Assembly: GCA_903881065.1 (NCBI GenBank)
Contig: CAIRRW010000032.1
Location: 1-6,356 of the forward strand
Source of the DNA: an uncultured Bacteroidota bacterium
GTDB taxonomy: Bacteria > Bacteroidota > Bacteroidia > 2-12-FULL-35-15
Reading direction: 5' to 3'
Length of the DNA: 6,356 bases
The notes under the pieces were generated by a model. The model made no database searches and was not told the origin of the DNA. It saw only the letters and a program-made list of their open reading frames with translations. Of the stretch, positions 4,861 to 6,356 are shown in pieces. Positions within the stretch are counted from its first letter, which is position 1; each line of letters starts with the position of its first letter. The position numbers and the translations under genes were made by a program.

Positions 4861-6354
4861 ATGAAAAAAACATTACTACTTTTAGCTTGTTCACTTTCAA
4901 TTTTTGCTACGGCTCAAAACACAGTTAACATTACCACACAACAGTATCAACTGTTAAAACAAAATCATCAGTTGGATGTAAAAAAGCACTATGTTTTTAC
5001 TGATACGCATACTGCCGGAGCACCCGTACATTTCAAAAACAATGGCAATCACTCACCAAGCAGTATTTGCAGTTGTACGGTTACTTTGGATTCTACCTTT
5101 TCGGTAGTACCTTTTACCAATGGTGTTCCACCCGATTATAGAAATGATGACGGAAGTTCACCTAAAATAGGGATTCCGTTTACGTTTAATTATTATGGAG
5201 TAAATTACGATTCGTTATATATTAATAATAATGGAAACGTTTCGTTCAGCAATCCATATTTTAATTTTACTCCTTTCGGTTTTCCCGATTCCACTTTTAA
5301 TATGATTGCTGCTTTTTGGGGCGATGTGGACACACGAGATACCCTTAATTTAGGCGGACTGGTATATTATAAAATTACACCTACCGCACTTATCGTTAAA
5401 TGGGAACACGTAGGTTATTTTAATTATCATAATGATAAATTAAATACGTTTCAATTAATACTTACTGATGGTACCGACCCATTACTTCCGGCAGGCGACA
5501 ATGTAGGATTCTGTTATGGTGATATGCAATGGACAACCGGTGATGCTTCCAGCGGATTTGGAGGTTTCGGTGGCGCTGCTGCAACAGTTGGAGTAAATAA
5601 AGGAGATGGAGTTAATTATTTTCAAGTAGGACAATTTGATACATCTGGTGTTGCTTTTGATGGCCCTTACGGAAATGTAGATCAGGTAGACTGGCTGGAT
5701 AATCAAGGAATTTATTTTAATGTAGCCACTGTAGGTAATATTCCTCCTATCATTATTAATAATAATGTATGTGATACCATTGATGTATATACAGGTGATA
5801 CCACACATTCTGTGCTCGTTGATTCAGTAAGATTTAACATAGGAGTTACAACACCCGAAATAAATCAAACAGTAAATGCAACTATATCAAGCCCTGATGC
5901 AGCCAACCTTAGCTATGTAATAACTAAAAATTCGGCAACCTATAAAGAATATGCATGCAGTTTTAAAGTATTGAACCTTGCTACAGGTTTACATTACGTA
6001 AATATATCTGCTACTGATGACGGTACTCCGGCAATGACAACAAATAAATCAATAATTATTCGTTCTCATTATGATGCAAGTCTGGCTATGGGTATTACAG
6101 AAACACAATCACCTTCATCCATCAGTGTTTATCCAAACCCTGCTGATAATTATATTGTAATCAAACATAATTTCAATGCTTCCTCGTCACCAACGCTTTC
6201 AATTGCCAATGTAGTAGGACAAAACATTCTGCATACGCAATTAAGCAGCCAGGAGCAAACAATTGATATTTCAAAGCTTTCAACAGGTATTTATTTTGCT
6301 ACAATTGTAAGTAAAGAAGGAAAAAGCAAAACAATTAAAATTGTGAGAAAATAA
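4861..6354 (+). CDS. Secreted nidogen-like (NIDO) domain protein with T9SS sorting domain
   Basis: The 497-residue product starts at ATG 4861, because MKKTLLLLACSLSIFATAQ is a complete signal peptide (cleavage near 18/19). An in-frame TTG 20 codons upstream would bury it and coincides with a promoter element. Residues 20-95 are a poorly defined N-terminal segment with a Cys pair (C70, C72). Residues about 97-290 fit the NIDO extracellular domain of nidogen-type proteins: IGIPFTFNYYG, LYINNNGNVSF, IAAFWGDVDTR (150-159), VYYKI, LIVKWEHVGYF, NTFQLILTDG, and a late glycine-rich stretch SGFGGFGGAA. Residues about 295-400 look like one Ig/cadherin-type beta sandwich (ATDDGTPAMTT). Residues 421-497 are a T9SS type A tail (VYPNPADN ... 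GIYFATI ... KTIKIVRK). NIDO domains usually occur in adhesive extracellular proteins, so a surface adhesin is likely, but this is inference. The stop lies two bases before the window end. Confidence 0.85.
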   Translation: MKKTLLLLACSLSIFATAQNTVNITTQQYQLLKQNHQLDVKKHYVFTDTHTAGAPVHFKNNGNHSPSSICSCTVTLDSTFSVVPFTNGVPPDYRNDDGSSPKIGIPFTFNYYGVNYDSLYINNNGNVSFSNPYFNFTPFGFPDSTFNMIAAFWGDVDTRDTLNLGGLVYYKITPTALIVKWEHVGYFNYHNDKLNTFQLILTDGTDPLLPAGDNVGFCYGDMQWTTGDASSGFGGFGGAAATVGVNKGDGVNYFQVGQFDTSGVAFDGPYGNVDQVDWLDNQGIYFNVATVGNIPPIIINNNVCDTIDVYTGDTTHSVLVDSVRFNIGVTTPEINQTVNATISSPDAANLSYVITKNSATYKEYACSFKVLNLATGLHYVNISATDDGTPAMTTNKSIIIRSHYDASLAMGITETQSPSSISVYPNPADNYIVIKHNFNASSSPTLSIANVVGQNILHTQLSSQEQTIDISKLSTGIYFATIVSKEGKSKTIKIVRK

Positions 6355-6356
6355 AT

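Noticed and set aside
1..6356. tRNA, rRNA or riboswitch genes
   Set aside because: No cloverleaf-like GTTCRA arm with CCA-adjacent stem, rRNA-like or known riboswitch core sequence was seen on either strand. A covariance-model search would be decisive.

Overview
The window looks like chromosomal DNA from a member of the Bacteroidota. Four things point there: AT-rich sequence, A-rich leaders without Shine-Dalgarno sites before the start codons, promoter candidates of the TTTG / TAnnTTTG type, and two secreted proteins that end in type IX secretion (T9SS) type A sorting domains. An environmental Chitinophagia/Sphingobacteriia-like lineage is plausible, but the genus cannot be read from the sequence. 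All six intact genes lie on the + strand.

Layout. 10-480 encodes a small secreted protein of unknown function. 481-729 is intergenic and holds what looks like a decayed HicA-type toxin fragment (569-663) plus inverted repeats. 730-1437 and 1444-2109 are two tightly spaced genes (6-base gap) for small outer-membrane beta-barrel-like proteins, very likely one operon. 2110-2429 is a degenerate mobile element: REP-like terminal inverted repeats enclose the N-terminal stump of a REP-associated tyrosine transposase (RAYT, Y1_Tnp family). The stump has one in-frame stop and no HUH catalytic motif. 2430-4259 encodes a 609-residue secreted protein with a clan GH-A glycosidase-like TIM barrel, a beta-rich middle region and a T9SS tail. 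Its nucleophile motif is visible, but the Asn-Glu acid/base motif appears to be altered. 4479-4706 encodes a one-helix membrane protein with a DUF5808-like motif, behind a textbook Bacteroidota promoter. 4861-6354 encodes a 497-residue secreted protein with a nidogen-like (NIDO) domain, an Ig/cadherin-like region and a T9SS tail. It starts at ATG 4861; an upstream TTG in the same frame fits better as the -33 promoter element.

How the genes fit together. Five of the six products carry N-terminal signal peptides, so the window is dominated by cell-envelope and surface functions: two outer-membrane proteins, two proteins exported by T9SS and anchored or released at the surface, and a small secreted protein. 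There is no sign that they form one pathway. The spacing and separate promoters argue for independent units apart from the 730/1444 pair. I found no convincing new multi-gene system. The least expected content is in the gaps: a RAYT/REP remnant and a probable HicA remnant, both easily missed by gene callers, plus the possible loss of a catalytic residue in the glycosidase-like protein.
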